A DNA stretch of 64,000 nucleotides from an uncultured Pelagibacteraceae bacterium (GTDB lineage Bacteria > Pseudomonadota > Alphaproteobacteria > Pelagibacterales > Pelagibacteraceae). How positions within the stretch are numbered: position 1 is the stretch's first letter; every line of letters begins with the position of its first letter. Under the pieces are notes generated by a model. The model worked only from the letters and a program-made list of their open reading frames with translations, was not told the DNA's origin and ran no database searches. The DNA lies in the NCBI GenBank assembly GCA_902561585.1, contig CACEQK010000001.1:167266-231265 (forward strand), read 5' to 3'. A program made the position numbers and the translations under genes. Shown here in pieces: positions 26,110 through 36,083 of this stretch.

Positions 26110-27444
26110 TTGCTAAAAAAAATATTCATTAAAACTTTTGGATGTCAAATGAACGAATACGATAGCAATCGTATTTTTGATTTAACAAAAAAAATAGATT
26201 ATCTTAAAACAGAAAATTTAGATGAAGCTAATTGTTATGTTTTAAATACATGCCATATCAGAGAAAAAGCAACGGATAAAGTTTATCACGATATAGGTAG
26301 AATAAAAAAAAAATTCAGAAAAAAAATAAAGCCTATTGTATTAGTAACTGGTTGTGTGGCGCAAGCAGAAGGGGACATTTTATTAAAAAAGGAAAAATAT
26401 ATCGATGCTGTTATTGGACCACAATCATTTCACTTAATAAATAAAATTATATTAGATATAGAAAAAAAACAAAAAACAATTAATTTCACTGAATTTGATG
26501 TAATTGAAAAATTTGATACTTTAAATTCTTTAAAAAATTCGTGCAATAAAATTTCATCTTTTTTAACAATACAGGAAGGCTGCAATAAGTTTTGCAAGTT
26601 TTGTGTTGTGCCTTACACAAGGGGAGCAGAGTATTCAAGATCAATAAAAGAAATAATAGAAGAGGCAAATCAATTAGTTGATAATGGTTCAAAAGAAATC
26701 ACTCTTTTAGGTCAAAATGTAAATGCTTACAATTTTGAAGGTAAAAAACTTTCGGATTTGATATTTGAAATCTCAAAAATAAATGATTTAAAAAGAATTA
26801 GATATACAACTTCTCATCCAAAAGATTTTACACAAGATTTAATTGATGCCCACAAAGATTGTGAAAAGTTAATGCCATTAATTCATTTACCAGTTCAAAG
26901 CGGATCAAATAAAATCTTGGAGGCAATGAATAGAAAACATACAATTGAAGAATATTTAAGGATAATTGAGAGATTAAATAAAATTAATTCCAGTATAAAA
27001 TTTTCAAGTGATTTCATAATTGGATATCCCGGAGAAACTTTGGAGGATTTTAAGCAAACTGAACAGTTAATAAAAAAAGTGAAATATATAAATTCTTATT
27101 CATTTATTTTTAGTGCAAGACCAGGTACACCTGCATTTGAATTAGAAAAAATTAATAAATCTGAAGCAATAAAAAGATTAATCATTTTTCAAAGTATTGC
27201 TGAAGAAATTAAAATAAAATATAGAGAAAGTTTGATTGGCAACATATCTAATGTTTTATTTGAAAACAAAACCAAAGATGGAAATAAGTATTTTGGTAGG
27301 GATGAATATCTAAATTCAGTGATAGTAAAAAGTAAAGAAAGTTTAGTTGGGAAAATAAAAAAGGTTAAAATTATAAGTGGGAATCATAATACACTATATG
27401 GTGAAATCGATTCTTTTTTGAGTCAAAATAATTATGCAGCATAA
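26110..27444 (+). CDS. miaB: tRNA-2-methylthio-N6-dimethylallyladenosine synthase
   Basis: A 444-residue radical SAM methylthiotransferase acting on A37 of tRNAs. Domains in order: UPF0004 N-terminus with three Cys ligands (FGCQMNEYDS, LNTCHIREKATDK, VTGCVAQAEGD), the radical SAM core with the CxxxCxxC motif CNKFCKFC near residue 158 in QEGCNKFCKFCVVPYTRG, and a C-terminal TRAM domain (about 375-440). The start appears to be TTG at 26110 because homology begins with LKKIFIKTFGC and no ATG precedes it in frame. It follows the fur stop by 1 base. Confidence 0.97.
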   Translation: MLKKIFIKTFGCQMNEYDSNRIFDLTKKIDYLKTENLDEANCYVLNTCHIREKATDKVYHDIGRIKKKFRKKIKPIVLVTGCVAQAEGDILLKKEKYIDAVIGPQSFHLINKIILDIEKKQKTINFTEFDVIEKFDTLNSLKNSCNKISSFLTIQEGCNKFCKFCVVPYTRGAEYSRSIKEIIEEANQLVDNGSKEITLLGQNVNAYNFEGKKLSDLIFEISKINDLKRIRYTTSHPKDFTQDLIDAHKDCEKLMPLIHLPVQSGSNKILEAMNRKHTIEEYLRIIERLNKINSSIKFSSDFIIGYPGETLEDFKQTEQLIKKVKYINSYSFIFSARPGTPAFELEKINKSEAIKRLIIFQSIAEEIKIKYRESLIGNISNVLFENKTKDGNKYFGRDEYLNSVIVKSKESLVGKIKKVKIISGNHNTLYGEIDSFLSQNNYAA

Positions 27445-27451
27445 ATTATAA

Positions 27452-28456
27452 ATGTCAGAAATTAGCAAATTAGAACAAAAACTAATCATAAAGAAAATTG
27501 ATAATCAGACAGTCAATATCTCAATTAATGACAACGAGATGTTAATGTCGATTGTAGGTCAGTTTGATCAAAATCTAAAACATCTTTCAAAATTAACTGA
27601 GACAGATGTATATTTTAGGGGAAATTCAATTACATGTAAGGGCAATAAAGAAAAAATTAACACTTTTTGTGAAGCAATTAAATTTTTAATTAATAAATAT
27701 ATTTTGACAAATATCTTAGAAAAAGAAGATATACTTTTGTCAGTGAAAAAAAATATAGAAATAGAAAAGTCTAATGTTAAATCTTTTAAACAGTTAATTA
27801 AAACACCTAGAAAATCAGTTATAGCTAGATCAGAAAAACAATCTGATTATATAAAAGCTTTAAAGGAAAATGATATTGTAATGTCATTAGGACCAGCTGG
27901 CACAGGAAAAAGTTTTTTAGCAGTCTCAGTGGGCGTGACTTTATTAATGGAAAAGAAAATTGATAGAGTTATATTATCTAGACCTGCAGTCGAAGCAGGA
28001 GAAAAGCTTGGATTTTTACCGGGCGATATGAAAGAAAAAGTCGATCCATATCTAAGACCCCTCTATGATGCTTTATACGAACTTTTTGGTGCAGATAAAA
28101 TAGATAAAAAAATTGAGGATGGTGAAATTGAGATCGCACCACTAGCATTTATGAGAGGAAGAACATTGAAAAATTGTTTTGCAATTCTAGACGAAGCTCA
28201 AAATGCTACAGAAACTCAAATAAAAATGTTTTTGACACGTATAGGAGAAAATTCAAAACTAGTTGTCAATGGTGATCCTAGCCAAATAGATTTGTTGAAT
28301 AAATCCCACTCTGGTTTAATTAAATCAAAAGAAATTCTTAAAAATTTGAAAGAAATAAAAATTATCGAATTTGATCATAATGATGTTGTAAGACATCCTT
28401 TAGTTTCAAAAATTATTAGAGCTTATCAAAAAAAAAGCACTGATGATAAAAGCTAA
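27452..28456 (+). CDS. ybeZ: PhoH-like ATPase (YbeZ)
   Basis: A 334-residue P-loop protein of the PhoH family. An N-terminal KH-like domain (about 15-95) is followed by the ATPase core with Walker A SLGPAGTGKSFLAV and Walker B AILDEAQNATETQIKMFLTRIG, then VVNGDPSQIDL and the arginine-containing DVVRHPLVSKII. YbeZ works with the adjacent YbeY endoribonuclease in rRNA processing and RNA quality control; the two genes overlap by 14 bases here. The order miaB-phoH-ybeY-lnt is widely conserved in proteobacteria. Confidence 0.95.
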   Translation: MSEISKLEQKLIIKKIDNQTVNISINDNEMLMSIVGQFDQNLKHLSKLTETDVYFRGNSITCKGNKEKINTFCEAIKFLINKYILTNILEKEDILLSVKKNIEIEKSNVKSFKQLIKTPRKSVIARSEKQSDYIKALKENDIVMSLGPAGTGKSFLAVSVGVTLLMEKKIDRVILSRPAVEAGEKLGFLPGDMKEKVDPYLRPLYDALYELFGADKIDKKIEDGEIEIAPLAFMRGRTLKNCFAILDEAQNATETQIKMFLTRIGENSKLVVNGDPSQIDLLNKSHSGLIKSKEILKNLKEIKIIEFDHNDVVRHPLVSKIIRAYQKKSTDDKS

Positions 28457-28910
28457 TGTAATAATAAAAAACGTAAGCTGGTATAGATATATCAAAAATC
28501 CAAATAATTATATTAAAAGGCAGATTGATAAAATTAATAATAAAAATAAAAAATTAAATAAAAAAAAAATTTATTTTACACTGTTATTGTCAGGAGAAAG
28601 AGGAATTAAGATTTTAAATTGGAAATTTAGAAAAAAAAATAAATCAACAAATGTTCTCTCTTTTCCTTTTTACACAAAAAAAGAATTACACAAAAGACTT
28701 ATCGAAGAAAAAGAAATTTATCTTGGAGATATAATTATTAATTTTAATGAAATTAAAGATAAAAAAAAATTGAGGAATTTTAAAATCGAATTCAATAATT
28801 TGTGGATACATGGCCTTGTTCATTTATTTGGATATGATCATAAAAAAGAAAAAGATTATTTAGTGATGAAAAAAATTGAAAAAAAGTATTCTAGTTTTAT
28901 TAATGATTAA
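28443..28910 (+). CDS. ybeY: Endoribonuclease YbeY
   Basis: A 155-residue metal-dependent RNase for 16S rRNA 3' maturation and ribosome quality control. The zinc-binding signature HGLVHLFGYDHKKEKD (consensus HGxLHLxGYDH) lies near residues 122-137, and NWKFRKKNKSTNVLSFPF is the other conserved block. The central region is unusually rich in Lys and Asn. It overlaps phoH by 14 bases and lnt by 8 bases, indicating strong translational coupling. Confidence 0.95.
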   Translation: MIKANVIIKNVSWYRYIKNPNNYIKRQIDKINNKNKKLNKKKIYFTLLLSGERGIKILNWKFRKKNKSTNVLSFPFYTKKELHKRLIEEKEIYLGDIIINFNEIKDKKKLRNFKIEFNNLWIHGLVHLFGYDHKKEKDYLVMKKIEKKYSSFIND

Positions 28911-30459
28911 GAAGTTATTTGAAAAACGCTACTTTATTTTATTTATTTTCCCATTTTTAATTGGTTCTTTAACTGTTTTATCTTTTCAGCCTTTTAATTT
29001 AACAATCATTAATTTCATTATAATTCCCTTATTTTTTTTCATTATTGTTCATATTTCTAAAAAATCTCAGTCTATTTACAGAAAAAAGCCATTAAGAATA
29101 AATTTATTTTTATTTGGTTTATCTTTTGGGTTCGGTTTTTATTTAAGTGGTATCTCTTGGATTGTTAATTCATTAACATTCGATGAAAATTTTAAGATCT
29201 TAATTCCTTTTGGATTAATTTGTATTCCATTGTTTTTAAGTTTGTTTATAGCCATTCCGACTTTACTGATTGGCCAAAATCTGCGTTTAAATTTTTCATC
29301 ATTAATTATTTTTTCAGGCACTCTAGCTTTTTCAGATTATTTGAGGGCAAAACTATTAACGGGCTTTCCTTGGAATCTGTGGTCTTACAGTACATCTGGG
29401 ATAATAGAAATCGTACAAATTTTAAATCATATAGGATTCTATGCTTACAATTTAATAGTTGTGACGTTATTTACTTTGCCAATAATTTTTTTTTTTAAAA
29501 TTAGCAATATAAAGAAAATATTTACATTATTCTTTTCAGTATTATTTATTTTAAGTTTGTATATCTATGGAGACTACACTTTAAATAAAAATGAACAATT
29601 TCTAGAAACAGTAGAGAATAAAAAATTGATAAAAGTGATTTCACCAAATTTTGAATTACGATATGGTTTAAATGAAAATGAAATTAGAGAAAGGTTGAAA
29701 AAAATTATTAGATATAGTGAGCCAAATAAAGAAAAATCCACATTATTTGTTTGGCCTGAAGGTGTGTTTAGCGGTTACAGTTACAACGAAATCTTAATTT
29801 TTAAAGAACTTATCAAAAAAAGTTTTTCAAAAAACCACTTCATTATTCTTGGTTCAAATAGGTTAGATTCTAATTCAGGACAGTATTTTAACAGTATGAT
29901 GGTTTTAGACAATAATTTAGAAATTGTTGATAATTATAACAAAAGAAAACTTGTTCCGTTTGGTGAATTCTTACCATTTGAAAATTTTTTAAATAATTTT
30001 GGCCTTAAAAAAATTACTGAGGGACATGGTTCATTTTTAAAAGGCAAAACAAATAAAAATATTGTAATTGATAATTTTAATATATTACCATTAATCTGCT
30101 ATGAAATAATTTTTACAGACCTTATCCAAAAATCAAAAACAGAAACAAATTTAATTGTTAATATATCAGAAGATGGATGGTTTGGTGACACAATTGGACC
30201 TAACCAACATTTCTCAAAGTCAATTTTTAGAGCAATAGAAAATAATACTTTTTTAATAAGATCAGCTAACAAAGGAATTAGTGCCATTATTGACAATAAA
30301 GGTAATATTATCAAACAACTAGACCGAAATGAAGCTGGAAATATTGAATTAGAAATACCGTTGATAAAATCAAAAAAAATTAAAAATGATTTGATATTTT
30401 TTAGTCTTTTAATTACATATCTTTTTATCTTTTTTATTTTAAAAAAAAAAAATGTCTAA
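28903..30459 (+). CDS. lnt: Apolipoprotein N-acyltransferase
   Basis: A 518-residue inner-membrane enzyme that adds the third acyl chain to lipoproteins in the periplasm. The N-terminal half has about six membrane segments, then a nitrilase-fold domain with the catalytic triad: Glu in [10 protein letters not shown], Lys in [14 protein letters not shown] and Cys in [22 protein letters not shown] and [12 protein letters not shown] are also typical. I start at ATG 28903 ([10 protein letters not shown]), overlapping ybeY; an in-frame TTG at 28876 is less likely. It overlaps metK by 8 bases. Its substrates include the LptE-like, DUF3576 and BON lipoproteins encoded in this window. Confidence 0.96.
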   Translation: MIKKLFEKRYFILFIFPFLIGSLTVLSFQPFNLTIINFIIIPLFFFIIVHISKKSQSIYRKKPLRINLFLFGLSFGFGFYLSGISWIVNSLTFDENFKILIPFGLICIPLFLSLFIAIPTLLIGQNLRLNFSSLIIFSGTLAFSDYLRAKLLTGFPWNLWSYSTSGIIEIVQILNHIGFYAYNLIVVTLFTLPIIFFFKISNIKKIFTLFFSVLFILSLYIYGDYTLNKNEQFLETVENKKLIKVISPNFELRYGLNENEIRERLKKIIRYSEPNKEKSTLFVWPEGVFSGYSYNEILIFKELIKKSFSKNHFIILGSNRLDSNSGQYFNSMMVLDNNLEIVDNYNKRKLVPFGEFLPFENFLNNFGLKKITEGHGSFLKGKTNKNIVIDNFNILPLICYEIIFTDLIQKSKTETNLIVNISEDGWFGDTIGPNQHFSKSIFRAIENNTFLIRSANKGISAIIDNKGNIIKQLDRNEAGNIELEIPLIKSKKIKNDLIFFSLLITYLFIFFILKKKNV

Positions 30460-31615
30460 CAATAAATATTTATTTACAAGCGAATCTGTTTCTGAAGGTC
30501 ATCCCGATAAGGTATGTGATCGTATTTCTGATATGGTTGTAGACTCTTATTTATCTAAAGATCCAGTTTCAAGAGTAGCCTGTGAAACGCTTACAACAAC
30601 AAATAAAGTTGTTTTAGCTGGAGAAACAAGAGGTCCAAAAATTGAAAAAGAAGAATTAATCTCTAAAGTTAGAGATTGCATTAAAGATATTGGCTACGAT
30701 CAAGACGGATTTAGTTGGAAAACTGCTAATATTGAAACATTTCTTCACGAACAATCCAAAGATATTGCAATGGGCGTTGATTCTAAAGACAACAAAGATG
30801 AAGGAGCCGGAGATCAAGGCATAATGTTTGGATATGCCTGCGATGAAACAAAGGAACTTATGCCAGCACCAATACACTATTCCCATAAGATATTAAGATT
30901 GATGGCGGAGGATAGAAAAAAAGGAATTCTTGAAGGTATTGAACCTGACTCAAAAAGCCAAGTAACAATGTTATATGAAAATGAAAGACCAATTAAAGTA
31001 ACATCAATAGTTGTATCAACACAACATTCTAAAGATTTAAATCAGGAAAAAGTGAGAGAAGCTATTATCCCATATATTAAGAAATCAATACCAGAAAATT
31101 TTTTAAAAGAACTCGATCCTAAAGAAATTTATATAAATCCTACAGGCCAATTTATTATTGGAGGACCTGACGGCGACACTGGCCTTACAGGTAGAAAAAT
31201 TATTGTTGATACATATGGTGGTGCTGCACCACATGGTGGGGGAGCATTTTCAGGAAAAGATCCAACAAAAGTAGATAGATCAGCAGCCTATGTATCGAGA
31301 TATTTGGCTAAAAATATTGTTGCAGGGGGTGTTTCCAAAAAATGTCTAATTCAACTTGCTTATGCTATTGGAGTATCAAAACCTTTATCTATTTTTATCA
31401 AACTAGCAAATGGCGATGAAAAAAAAGTTGATAAAGTAAAAAAAATAATTGAAGATAATTTTAACCTTTCACCAAGAGGCATTAGAGAGATGTTAAAACT
31501 AAACAAGCCAATATACGAAGTCACATCGGCTTACGGACACTTTGGAAGAAACCACACAAATAAAGGTGAATTTACTTGGGAAAAGACCGATAAAAGTGAT
31601 TTATTTAAATTGTAA
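30452..31615 (+). CDS. metK: S-adenosylmethionine synthetase
   Basis: A 387-residue enzyme that makes SAM from methionine and ATP. Signature motifs are [20 protein letters not shown] (residues 5-24), [12 protein letters not shown], the metal/phosphate-binding [25 protein letters not shown] and [11 protein letters not shown]. It is full length. It overlaps lnt by 8 bases and is followed by a strong terminator, so it closes the tsaB-to-metK segment. There is no room for a SAM riboswitch upstream because its start lies within lnt. Confidence 0.98.
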   Translation: MSNNKYLFTSESVSEGHPDKVCDRISDMVVDSYLSKDPVSRVACETLTTTNKVVLAGETRGPKIEKEELISKVRDCIKDIGYDQDGFSWKTANIETFLHEQSKDIAMGVDSKDNKDEGAGDQGIMFGYACDETKELMPAPIHYSHKILRLMAEDRKKGILEGIEPDSKSQVTMLYENERPIKVTSIVVSTQHSKDLNQEKVREAIIPYIKKSIPENFLKELDPKEIYINPTGQFIIGGPDGDTGLTGRKIIVDTYGGAAPHGGGAFSGKDPTKVDRSAAYVSRYLAKNIVAGGVSKKCLIQLAYAIGVSKPLSIFIKLANGDEKKVDKVKKIIEDNFNLSPRGIREMLKLNKPIYEVTSAYGHFGRNHTNKGEFTWEKTDKSDLFKL

Positions 31616-31667
31616 TCTTGAAAAAACTCAAAAATTCTTCTAAATAAACATAAATAATTAAACTTTC

Positions 31668-31694
31668 AAAATGGGCTTTTGCCCATTTTTTTTT
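31668..31694 (+). terminator. Rho-independent terminator between metK and nusA
   Basis: The stem aaaatgggc (31668-31676) pairs perfectly with gcccatttt (31681-31689) over a TTTT loop, followed by further T residues. It ends 53-79 bases after the metK stop and just before the nusA Shine-Dalgarno, so nusA may be partly expressed by read-through or by a promoter overlapping the gap. Confidence 0.88.
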
Positions 31695-31706
31695 AGGAGA
31701 CATATA

Positions 31707-33257
31707 ATGCTTAACAAGGGATTAGATAAACTAGAACTTTTAAGAATAGTTGAAGCTGTAGCAAATGAGAAATCCATAGACAAAGAACTTGTAATTGGAT
31801 CAATGGAAAGTGCTATTCAAAAAGCTGCATTAACTAAGTTTGGAAATGATAATAATATAGAGGTAGTTATTGATAGAGAAAGTGGAGAAATAAAGATTCA
31901 GAAAGTTTTAGAAATAGTAGAAAAAGTTGAAGATTCTGCTAGAGAAATTTCATTGGATGATGCAAAAAAAAATACCCCTGAAAACAAAAATTTAAAAGTT
32001 GGAGAAAGAATATTTGAAGAATTGCCCCAAATAGATTTTGGACGTATAGCTGCTCAAAGTGCAAAGCAAGTCATTAGCAGCAGAGTTAGAGAAGCTGAAA
32101 AAAATAGACAGTATGAAGACTTTATAGATAAACAGGAGCAAATTTTAAGTGGCATTATTAAAAGATTGGAATACGGTAATGTAATTGTAGATTTGGGCAA
32201 AGCCGAGGGTGTAATAAAAAAAGATGAGCTTATACCACGAGAAATATTGAAAACAGGAGATAGGGTAAAAGCATATTGTTATGAGGTAAGAAAAGAACTT
32301 AAAGGTCATCAGATATTTCTTTCCAGAGCTCACCCACAATTTTTAGCTAAATTATTTTTTCAAGAAGTACCCGAAATATATGAAGGAACAATTGAAATCA
32401 AGTCTGTAGCTAGAGATCCAGGTAGTAGAGCAAAAATTTGTGTTCATTCTCAAGACTCATCAATTGATCCGGTAGGAGCTTGTGTTGGAATGAGAGGGAG
32501 CAGAGTTCAAACCATTGTTAATGAATTGCAAGGTGAAAAAATAGATATTATTAAATGGACTGAGGATTTGCCAACTTTAATCTCCGAGTCTTTATCTCCT
32601 GCTGAAATTCAAAGAGTTCTTATTGATCAAGACAACAAAAGAATAGATATTATTTTGACCGAAGAAAATTTGAGTAAAGCAATTGGAAGAAGAGGTCAAA
32701 ACGTAAGATTAGCTTCTAAGCTAACTAATTATGAAATAGATATACTTACGGACAAAGAGGATTCAGAAAGAAGACAATCTGAATTTAAAGAGAGAACCGA
32801 AACATTAATTAAAAATCTAGAAGTAGATGAAACTTTGGGACAGCTGTTAGTATCAGAAGGTTTTGTATCAATAGATGAAATTGCTCAATCCAACCCAGAA
32901 GATATTTCTAAAATTGAAGCAATAGATGAAGATACGGCCAAGGAATTAATTAATAGATCAAAAGAAACTCTAATAAAAGAAAAAGAAGCGGTAGCAGAAA
33001 AATTAAAGGAGCTTGGCGTTGAGGAAAAACTCGTTAACCTCAAAGGAATTACTCAGGGAATGCTTGTTATACTTGGTCAAAAAAATATCAAGAAATTGAG
33101 TGATTTTGCAGACCTATCTTCAGATGAATTGATAGGCGGATATGACGAGATAAAAGGAAAAAAAATCAGAATAGATGGATATTTAGAAGAATTTTCACTT
33201 TCAAGAAAAGAAGCTGATGATTTAATCATGGCAGCAAGAGAAATAGCTTACAAGTAA
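31707..33257 (+). CDS. nusA: Transcription termination/antitermination factor NusA
   Basis: A 516-residue RNA polymerase-associated factor. Domains in order: the N-terminal polymerase-binding domain (about 1-125), S1 (about 133-200, IIKRLEYGNVIVDLGKAEGV), KH1/KH2 (about 230-345, containing DPVGACVGMRGSRVQTIVNELQGEKIDI and IGRRGQNVRLASKLTNYEIDI), and C-terminal acidic helix-hairpin-helix repeats (about 360-510). Start at ATG 31707, preceded by AGGAGA at 31695-31700, an unusually good Shine-Dalgarno for this window. A longer frame from 31671 would translate the terminator hairpin and is rejected. The usual upstream rimP gene is absent. Confidence 0.97.
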   Translation: MLNKGLDKLELLRIVEAVANEKSIDKELVIGSMESAIQKAALTKFGNDNNIEVVIDRESGEIKIQKVLEIVEKVEDSAREISLDDAKKNTPENKNLKVGERIFEELPQIDFGRIAAQSAKQVISSRVREAEKNRQYEDFIDKQEQILSGIIKRLEYGNVIVDLGKAEGVIKKDELIPREILKTGDRVKAYCYEVRKELKGHQIFLSRAHPQFLAKLFFQEVPEIYEGTIEIKSVARDPGSRAKICVHSQDSSIDPVGACVGMRGSRVQTIVNELQGEKIDIIKWTEDLPTLISESLSPAEIQRVLIDQDNKRIDIILTEENLSKAIGRRGQNVRLASKLTNYEIDILTDKEDSERRQSEFKERTETLIKNLEVDETLGQLLVSEGFVSIDEIAQSNPEDISKIEAIDEDTAKELINRSKETLIKEKEAVAEKLKELGVEEKLVNLKGITQGMLVILGQKNIKKLSDFADLSSDELIGGYDEIKGKKIRIDGYLEEFSLSRKEADDLIMAAREIAYK

Positions 33258-33261
33258 TGTT

Positions 33262-35448
33262 ATGGATAAAATTAAAAAAAAAACACTTACAATTTCATCA
33301 AATTTTAGAAAAAAAATAGATACTTCATCAATATCAACAGGTAGCAAAAAATCTTTTTTAGTAGACAAAAAAAAACCATACAGACCTAATAAGCAGTTTA
33401 AAAAATCAGGAGTAGCTCCTAACATTATTTTAGACAAAGATACAAAGAAAAAAAATTTTGTAAGAAAATTTGTAGAACAACAAGCTACTAAAGATTTCAT
33501 TAAAAAGGACAATAAACCTGCAGGCAAAAGTAAATTAAAACTAAAGGGTCCGGTTGACAAACGAGATTTTAAACTAACAGTCTCAAGAGCATTAAATGTT
33601 GAAGAAATAGAAATAAAACAAAGAAGTTTAGCATCTGTTAAGCGTGCGAGAATGAAAGAAAAAAAGAAACCAGATGGTGGTGTTGAAGAAAAGAAAGAAT
33701 TTAAAAAGGTTATTAGAGAAGTAAAAATTCCTGAACAAATTACTATACAAGAACTTTCAAATCGGATGGCAGAGAAATCTAGTGATATAATTAAATTTTT
33801 ATTTAACATGAAAGTTGTAGCTACGATTAATCACAACATTGATAAAGATACTGCAGAATACATAGTTAAAGAATTTGGACACAAACCTATTTTGGAGGAA
33901 AAACCATCAATAAACTCAAATAAATCAGAAAAAAAATTTATTGGTGAAGTGAAAAACAGGCCACCTGTTGTTACAATAATGGGACACGTGGATCATGGAA
34001 AAACTTCTTTGCTTGACTCACTTAGAGACACCAATGTTGTATCGGGTGAACATGGAGGGATTACTCAACATATTGGGGCATATCAAGTAAAAACTAATGA
34101 TAATAAATTAATTACATTTATAGATACACCAGGCCATGCGGCTTTTACTGAAATGAGGGCTAGAGGTTCAAAGATTACTGATATTGTAGTTTTAGTTGTA
34201 GCTGCAGATGACGGTATAAAACCTCAGACTGTAGAGGCCATAAGACATGCAAAAGCAGCTAAAGTACCAATTATAGTAGCTATTAATAAATGTGATTTGC
34301 CCGAAAAGAATATTTCTAAAATTAAGAATGAAATGATGCAATACGAATTAATCGCTGAGGATCTTAGCGGAGATACCTTATTTGTTGAAGTTTCAGCATT
34401 AAAAAAAATGAATTTAAATAAATTAAAAGAGAGTATTCTTCTACAATCTGAAATTTTAGATTTAAAAGCTTCTTTTAGTGATAAAGCTAAAGGAGTAGTT
34501 ATCGAGTCTAAAATTGATAAAGGAAAAGGTCCTGTCTCAACTATATTGATAAGTAATGGAAAGTTAAAACGTGGAGACTATTTCATTTGTGGTAATACAT
34601 GGGGAAAAATAAGAGCGATGATAAACTTTGAGGGTAAAATGGTAGATGAAGCTTTGCCATCTATGCCAGTTGAAATATTGGGAATGAATAGTTCAGCTTA
34701 CGCAGGAGCAGAATTTTTGGTAACAAAAGATGAAAATGAGGCCAAAGCATTATCTGAATATAACAAAAATATTTCAGCAAAAAATAAAGTTTTAGTAAAA
34801 GATAAAGCGACTCTATTTGAAAACGCAAATAGTAAAGATGAATTAAATATTATAATTAAATCTGATGTTCAAGGCTCGAGTGAGGCTCTAAAGATGGCTA
34901 TTAATAAAATCGAACATAAAGAGGTAGAAGCAAAAATAATTTTATCTGATATAGGCATGATTAACGAAACTGACGTGGCATTGGCAATGGCATCTAAAGC
35001 AATTTTAATTGGTTTTAATGTGAAACCTAACAGGGAAGCTAAAAAATTAGCTGAAGAACAAAAAATTGATATAAAATATTTTAATATTATTTATGAAGCC
35101 ATTAACTATGTAGAAAAATCTTTATCAGGCCTTTTAGAGCCTGACATTAAGGAAACAGTTCTAGGTAGCGCAGAAATTCAAAAAATTTTCAAAGTATCAT
35201 CAGCTGGAAAAATTGCTGGATCAAAAGTTATTAGTGGTGAAATTAAGAGTAAATCTAAAGCTAGAATTATTAGAGATGGAGTCGTTGTTTATAACGGAGA
35301 AATTTTATCAATCTTCAGAGAAAAAAATCAAGTAAAAGAGGTAGGAACTGGACTAGAATGCGGTATAAGCGTCAAAGATTTTTTAGATTTTAAAGAAAAA
35401 GATGTCATAGAATCTTATCTGTCAGAGAAAATACAAAGAACAATTTAA
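33262..35448 (+). CDS. infB: Translation initiation factor IF-2
   Basis: A 728-residue GTPase that places initiator tRNA on the 30S subunit. The basic, low-complexity N-terminal region (1-150) is shorter than in E. coli. The IF2_N-like segment ([24 protein letters not shown]) precedes the G domain (from about 232: [42 protein letters not shown]), followed by domains II, III ([16 protein letters not shown]) and IV with the C-terminal [19 protein letters not shown]. It begins 4 bases after nusA; the ylxR gene commonly found between them is missing. Confidence 0.98.
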   Translation: MDKIKKKTLTISSNFRKKIDTSSISTGSKKSFLVDKKKPYRPNKQFKKSGVAPNIILDKDTKKKNFVRKFVEQQATKDFIKKDNKPAGKSKLKLKGPVDKRDFKLTVSRALNVEEIEIKQRSLASVKRARMKEKKKPDGGVEEKKEFKKVIREVKIPEQITIQELSNRMAEKSSDIIKFLFNMKVVATINHNIDKDTAEYIVKEFGHKPILEEKPSINSNKSEKKFIGEVKNRPPVVTIMGHVDHGKTSLLDSLRDTNVVSGEHGGITQHIGAYQVKTNDNKLITFIDTPGHAAFTEMRARGSKITDIVVLVVAADDGIKPQTVEAIRHAKAAKVPIIVAINKCDLPEKNISKIKNEMMQYELIAEDLSGDTLFVEVSALKKMNLNKLKESILLQSEILDLKASFSDKAKGVVIESKIDKGKGPVSTILISNGKLKRGDYFICGNTWGKIRAMINFEGKMVDEALPSMPVEILGMNSSAYAGAEFLVTKDENEAKALSEYNKNISAKNKVLVKDKATLFENANSKDELNIIIKSDVQGSSEALKMAINKIEHKEVEAKIILSDIGMINETDVALAMASKAILIGFNVKPNREAKKLAEEQKIDIKYFNIIYEAINYVEKSLSGLLEPDIKETVLGSAEIQKIFKVSSAGKIAGSKVISGEIKSKSKARIIRDGVVVYNGEILSIFREKNQVKEVGTGLECGISVKDFLDFKEKDVIESYLSEKIQRTI

Positions 35449-35449
35449 A

Positions 35450-35851
35450 ATGATGAATAGTCAATTTAGGCAAAGACCATTTAGCCAAAGACAGTTACGA
35501 GTTGGTGAGTTAGTAAAGCAAAATTTGGGAGAATTATTTATTAGAAATGAAGCTAAAATACCTTCAATTAACACAAAACTAATTACAGTCACAGAAGTTA
35601 GAATGACACCAGATTTAAAAACAGCAAGAGTATACGTAATTCCTCTAGGAGGCGTTGATACTAAAGAAACAGTTAGGATCTTGACGGAGTTCTCTCATCT
35701 TGTTAGAAGAGCCTTATCTAAAAGGCTAGATATTAAGTTTCTTCCTAAACTTATTTTTGTAGAAGATAACTCATTTGAATATGCTGAAAAGATTGAAAAA
35801 ATTATAAAAGAAAATAATAAAAATGATAAAGAAAAAAAAAGATACAATTAA
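35450..35851 (+). CDS. rbfA: Ribosome-binding factor A
   Basis: A 133-residue KH-like 30S maturation factor. Family features are QRQLRVGELVKQNLGELFI, VTEVRMTPDLKTARVYVIPLG and the RRALSKRLDIKFLPKLIFVEDNSFEYAEKIEKI block. It begins 1 base after the infB stop, and its basic 3' tail overlaps rpsO by 29 bases, in a different frame. In most relatives truB separates rbfA from rpsO; here the two genes run into each other. Confidence 0.94.
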   Translation: MMNSQFRQRPFSQRQLRVGELVKQNLGELFIRNEAKIPSINTKLITVTEVRMTPDLKTARVYVIPLGGVDTKETVRILTEFSHLVRRALSKRLDIKFLPKLIFVEDNSFEYAEKIEKIIKENNKNDKEKKRYN

Positions 35852-36083
35852 ATTTCTAGCTCTTCATGAAAAAGATGTTGGCTCTACAGAGGTGCAAATA
35901 GGTTTGCTTACAGATAAAATCATTAAATTATCTGAACACTTTAAAAAATTTAAAAAGGATAAACATTCTACTTTGGGTTTGACTAAATCAGTAAATAAGA
36001 GAAAGAAGCTTTTAACTTACCTTAAAAAGAAAAATATTGACTCCTACCAAAAAGTCATCAAACAATTAAATTTAAGGAAATAA
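35823..36083 (+). CDS. rpsO: 30S ribosomal protein S15
   Basis: An 86-residue ribosomal protein that binds the central domain of 16S rRNA. Conserved blocks are [19 protein letters not shown] (about residues 15-33), [40 protein letters not shown] and the terminal LNLRK. It is 3 residues shorter than the usual 89, lost from the N-terminus. It starts inside rbfA and its stop overlaps the pnp ATG by one base (TAATG). S15 autoregulation through its leader would have to work within rbfA coding sequence. Confidence 0.97.
   Translation: MIKKKKDTIKFLALHEKDVGSTEVQIGLLTDKIIKLSEHFKKFKKDKHSTLGLTKSVNKRKKLLTYLKKKNIDSYQKVIKQLNLRK

Noticed and set aside
30300-30452. SAM riboswitch upstream of metK
   Set aside because: The metK start lies inside lnt coding sequence and no SAM-II or SAM-V-like fold is evident there; known Pelagibacter SAM-V elements precede other genes.
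31671-31706. N-terminal extension of NusA (MGFCPFFFRRHI)
   Set aside because: It would translate the metK terminator hairpin and T run; the ATG at 31707 has a strong Shine-Dalgarno and matches the family start.
33222-33809. 195-residue minus-strand open frame
   Set aside because: It is antisense to nusA end and infB start, has Ser/Phe/Leu-rich composition typical of the complement of Lys-rich coding DNA, and resembles no family.
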